A stretch of 64,000 nt of DNA from JAMHWF01 sp048500255 (GTDB lineage Bacteria; Pseudomonadota; Gammaproteobacteria; Burkholderiales; Burkholderiaceae_C), in the NCBI GenBank assembly GCA_048500255.1, contig JASNYH010000009.1, positions 73,223 to 137,222 on the forward strand. The letters run 5' to 3'. Each line of letters begins with the position of its first letter. The first letter of the stretch is position 1. Below the pieces are notes generated by a model. It saw only the letters and a list, made by a program, of their open reading frames with translations, had not been told where the DNA came from and ran no database searches. Shown piece by piece: positions 61,397 to 64,000 of this stretch. A program made the position numbers and the translations under genes.

Positions 61397-62842
61397 TCAG
61401 TTCGTCTCGACCTCGGCCTTGCGCTCTTGCATCGTCTTGCTGACGATCACCGGCTTGCCCTTGAGGCGGTTGAGCGCCTGCATCAGCTGGAAGTCCTCGG
61501 CGCTGCCGAACTCGGGCAGCGGCTTGGGCGGCGTGCTGCCCTTGGCGGCCTCGGCCTCGATGCGCTTGCGCGCCTCCTCGCGCGCCTTCTCGCGCGCCTC
61601 GTCCTTGACCTCGGGGCCGCTGATCAGGTGCTTCTCGAGGTCGGCCTCGCGCACGCGCAGCGCTGCGAACACGTTGCCGGCCTCCGTCTCGTCGAGCATG
61701 ATCTCGGGCACGATGCCCTTGGCCTGGATCGACTTGCCGCTGGGCGTGTAGTAGCGCGCCGTCGTGATCTTGAGCGCCGTCTCGGGCGAGAGCTGGCGCA
61801 CCGTCTGCACAGAGCCCTTGCCGAAGGTCTGCGCGCCCATCACGGTGGCGCGCTTGTGGTCCTGCAGCGCGCCGGCGACGATCTCGCTGGCCGACGCCGA
61901 GCCCTCGTTGACGAGCACGACGAGCGGCACCGTCTTCAGCGCCTCGGGCAGGCGCTTGAGCGGATCGCCGCTGCCGCGGCGCTGGTAGAACTCGGGCGAG
62001 GCCTTGAACGTGGCCTTCGAGTCGGGGATCTGGCCGTTGGTCGTTACGACGACGACGTCGGCCGGCAGGAACGCCGCCGAGATCGCGACCGCGCCCTCGA
62101 GCAGGCCGCCGGGGTCGTTGCGCAGGTCGAGCACGAGGCCCTTGAGCTTGGGGTCCTGCTTGTACAGCTCGTCGATCTTGCGCACGAAGTCGTCGACGGT
62201 GCGGTCCTGGAACTGGCTGATGCGCAGCCAGGCGTAGCCCGGCTCGACCATGCGGGAGCGCACGCTCTGTACGCGGATCTCCTCGCGCGTGATCGTCACC
62301 GGGAAGCTGCGGTTCTCGGCCTTGCGGAAGACGGTCAGCATGACGCGCGTGTTGGGCTCGCCGCGCATGCGCTTGACGGCCTGGTCCATCGTCAGGCCCT
62401 TGACGGCGGTGTCGTCGATCTTGGTGATCAGGTCGCCGCTCTTCAGGCCGGCGCGAAACGCCGGCGAGCCTTCGATCGGCGTGACGATCTTGACCAGCCC
62501 GTCCTCCATGCCGATCTCGATGCCCACGCCGACGAAGCGCCCCGTCGTGCCCTCGCGGAATTCCTTGAACGACTTCTTGTCGAAATATTGGGAGTGCGGA
62601 TCGAGCCCCGAGACCATGCCGCCGATCGCGTCGGTGATCAGCTTCTTCTCGTCGACGGGCTCGACGTAGTCGCTCTTGACCATGCCGAACACGGCGGCGA
62701 GCTGCTGCAGCTCCTCGAGCGGCAGCGGCGCGAGCGAGCTGCGCGCGATGGCCTGCAGTTGCATCGTCGCCAGCGCGCCGGCCACGGCACCCAGCGTGAT
62801 CCAGCCCGCGACCTTCAGTTTGACACCCATACCTCGACCCAT
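61397..62842 (-). CDS. ctpA: C-terminal processing peptidase (S41 family)
   Basis: A 481-residue periplasmic protease with an N-terminal membrane anchor (about 8-28). A PDZ domain (near 95-175; VKIVTPIEGSPAFRAGLKSGDLI) precedes the S41 core. VLVNEGSASASEIVAGAL near 318 has the catalytic Ser, and GAQTFGKGSVQT near 345 supplies Lys. The start is uncertain: ATG 62842 has AGGG at a suitable distance, while an ATG at 62830 gives the more usual opening MGVKLK. A Glu/Lys/Arg-rich helical tail follows near 410-440. Confidence 0.9.
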   Translation of the reverse strand: MGRGMGVKLKVAGWITLGAVAGALATMQLQAIARSSLAPLPLEELQQLAAVFGMVKSDYVEPVDEKKLITDAIGGMVSGLDPHSQYFDKKSFKEFREGTTGRFVGVGIEIGMEDGLVKIVTPIEGSPAFRAGLKSGDLITKIDDTAVKGLTMDQAVKRMRGEPNTRVMLTVFRKAENRSFPVTITREEIRVQSVRSRMVEPGYAWLRISQFQDRTVDDFVRKIDELYKQDPKLKGLVLDLRNDPGGLLEGAVAISAAFLPADVVVVTTNGQIPDSKATFKASPEFYQRRGSGDPLKRLPEALKTVPLVVLVNEGSASASEIVAGALQDHKRATVMGAQTFGKGSVQTVRQLSPETALKITTARYYTPSGKSIQAKGIVPEIMLDETEAGNVFAALRVREADLEKHLISGPEVKDEAREKAREEARKRIEAEAAKGSTPPKPLPEFGSAEDFQLMQALNRLKGKPVIVSKTMQERKAEVETN

Positions 62843-62944
62843 TCCCGCCCTAGCGGCGGCTTTGCGAGCCAGTATAGAACCGGCCCGCCGCTTGGAGCCT
62901 GGGGCTGGCGTAAAAGTTGCACGGCCCCGGGGGCCTCTGTCGAT

Positions 62945-64000
62945 TCAGGCCGCAACGTCGCGTGCAAAGGTGACGACGTGGTCGACCTCGGCGCGAATGC
63001 CGATCCATTCGCCGACGCGGTGGTCGTGGTGCGACGGCACGTGCGCGAGCAGGTGCTCGCCGGTCGCCAGACGCAGCGTGTAGAGGAACTCGGAGCCGCG
63101 GAATGCCTTGCGCTCGATGCGCGCCAGCACGCGCGCGCTGTCGTCGTGCACGATGTCGTCGGCGCGCAGCAGCACGTCGCAGCGGCCCTCGGGGTAGGCG
63201 TCGGGCAGCGGGCACTCGGCGGCGTCGACCAGATCGCCGAGCGGGGTGCGCACCACCGGGCCGGCGTCGCCGGCGACGATCTGCGCCGGCGTGAACACGC
63301 CGTGGCCGATGAAGTGGGCGACGAAGCGCGATGCCGGCCGGTGGTAGATGGCATAGGGCTCGTCCCATTGCTCGAGGCGGCCCTGGTGCATAACGCCGAT
63401 GAGGTCGCCGAGCGCGAACGCCTCCATCTGGTCGTGCGTGACGAACAGCGCCGTTGTGCCGGTCTGGTGCAGGATGGCGCGCACTTCCTGCGACAGGCGC
63501 TCGCGCAGGTCGACGTCGAGGCTGGAGAACGGCTCGTCGAGCAGCAGCAGCCGTGGCTGCGGCGCCAGCGCTCGCGCCAGCGCGATGCGCTGCTGCTGGC
63601 CGCCCGAGAGCTGGTGCGGCGCCCGCTCGGCGGCGTGGCCGAGGCCGACGAGGTCGAGCATCTCGCGCGTGCGCTTCTGACGCTCGGCGGCCGGCAGGTG
63701 GCGCACGCCGAACGCCACGTTCTGCGCCACCGTCAGGTGCGGGAAGAGGGCGTAGTCCTGGAACACCATGCCGATGCGCCGCGCCTCGGGGGCGACGTGC
63801 AGGCCGTGCGCGGCGTCCGACAGCGCCTCGCCCTCGATGGCGATGCGCCCCGACTGCGGCCGCTCGAGGCCGGCGACGGCGCGCAGCAGCGTCGTCTTGC
63901 CGCAGCCCGACGGGCCGATCAGCACGCCGATGCGTCCGCGCGGCAGCGCCATCGTCACGGCATCGACCGCGGCGCGCCCAGCGGCCGTGCCGCGATAGCG
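62945..64000 (-). CDS. ABC transporter ATP-binding protein (FbpC/PotA-like; 5' end cut by window edge)
   Basis: Nucleotide-binding subunit of an importer. Walker A GPSGCGKT, signature LSGGQ and Walker B LLLDEPFSSLD are visible, followed by a C-terminal TOBE-like part (GRCDVLLRADDIVHDD). The frame stays open to the last base with plausible sequence before a GTG at 63958, so the true start lies outside. Iron(III), thiosulfate or polyamine import are possible; the ferric FbpC type looks closest. It ends 102 bp before ctpA. Confidence 0.82.
   Translation of the reverse strand, partial: RYRGTAAGRAAVDAVTMALPRGRIGVLIGPSGCGKTTLLRAVAGLERPQSGRIAIEGEALSDAAHGLHVAPEARRIGMVFQDYALFPHLTVAQNVAFGVRHLPAAERQKRTREMLDLVGLGHAAERAPHQLSGGQQQRIALARALAPQPRLLLLDEPFSSLDVDLRERLSQEVRAILHQTGTTALFVTHDQMEAFALGDLIGVMHQGRLEQWDEPYAIYHRPASRFVAHFIGHGVFTPAQIVAGDAGPVVRTPLGDLVDAAECPLPDAYPEGRCDVLLRADDIVHDDSARVLARIERKAFRGSEFLYTLRLATGEHLLAHVPSHHDHRVGEWIGIRAEVDHVVTFARDVAA

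Overview
The window reads as chromosomal DNA of a high-GC betaproteobacterium, most likely order Burkholderiales. The grounds are the strong G/C third-position bias, the DUF3683 dehydrogenase–HIT–DUF971–ubiE block, the ubiJ–ubiB and fmdB–DUF502–aspS–nudB blocks, and an EpsB/E/F/G/L-type exopolysaccharide (EPS) locus. Genus assignment is not possible by eye. I saw no rRNA, tRNA, insertion sequence or CRISPR array.

Layout. (1) 1–4125, minus strand: a ugpB-A-E-C sn-glycerol-3-phosphate ABC importer; ugpC runs off the left edge. (2) 4311–9941, plus strand: a very large FAD/Fe-S dehydrogenase, a HIT protein, a DUF971 protein and ubiE. (3) 10182–43549: a 33-kb EPS locus made of two convergent arms. 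The plus arm (10182–20159) has epsE, epsF, epsG, a deacetylase, a flippase, a polymerase/ligase, a GT2 glycosyltransferase and an asparagine-synthase-type amidotransferase. The minus arm (43549 down to 25356) starts with the priming transferase epsB and the outer-membrane protein epsL. It continues with galE, gmd, fcl, manC, tviB, a GMC oxidoreductase, a GT4 enzyme, an FkbM methyltransferase, a two-part beta-propeller protein, an acyltransferase, a WecG-type transferase, a Gfo/Idh oxidoreductase and an aldo/keto-reductase-like protein. Where the arms meet (20246–24943) sit two parallel beta-helix lipoprotein genes that share a 773-bp segment with only three mismatches. An acetyltransferase–glycosyltransferase pair lies between them. 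(4) 43733–51639: ubiJ, ubiB, a sodium/solute symporter, fmdB, DUF502, aspS, nudB and an EEP-family protein. (5) 51658–56137: an unknown gene, a PQQ-type sugar dehydrogenase, a cytochrome c and a TonB-dependent receptor. (6) 56148–64000: an AsmA-like protein, DUF429, a thermonuclease-like protein, arginase, a LOG-family protein, MoeB/ThiF, a C-terminal processing protease and an ABC ATPase cut by the right edge.

How it works together. EpsB loads the first sugar on undecaprenyl phosphate. The glycosyltransferases extend it with sugars made by GalE, ManC-Gmd-Fcl (GDP-L-fucose) and TviB (an N-acetylhexosaminuronic acid). The flippase and polymerase build the polymer, EpsF/EpsG set its length, and EpsE/EpsL take it through the outer membrane. 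Acetyl-, acyl-, methyl- and amido-transferases probably decorate it. The EPS locus sits between ubiE and ubiJ-ubiB, genes that to my recollection are close neighbours in related bacteria, so it looks like an accessory island. The twin beta-helix lipoproteins at its centre are the strongest candidate for something undescribed.
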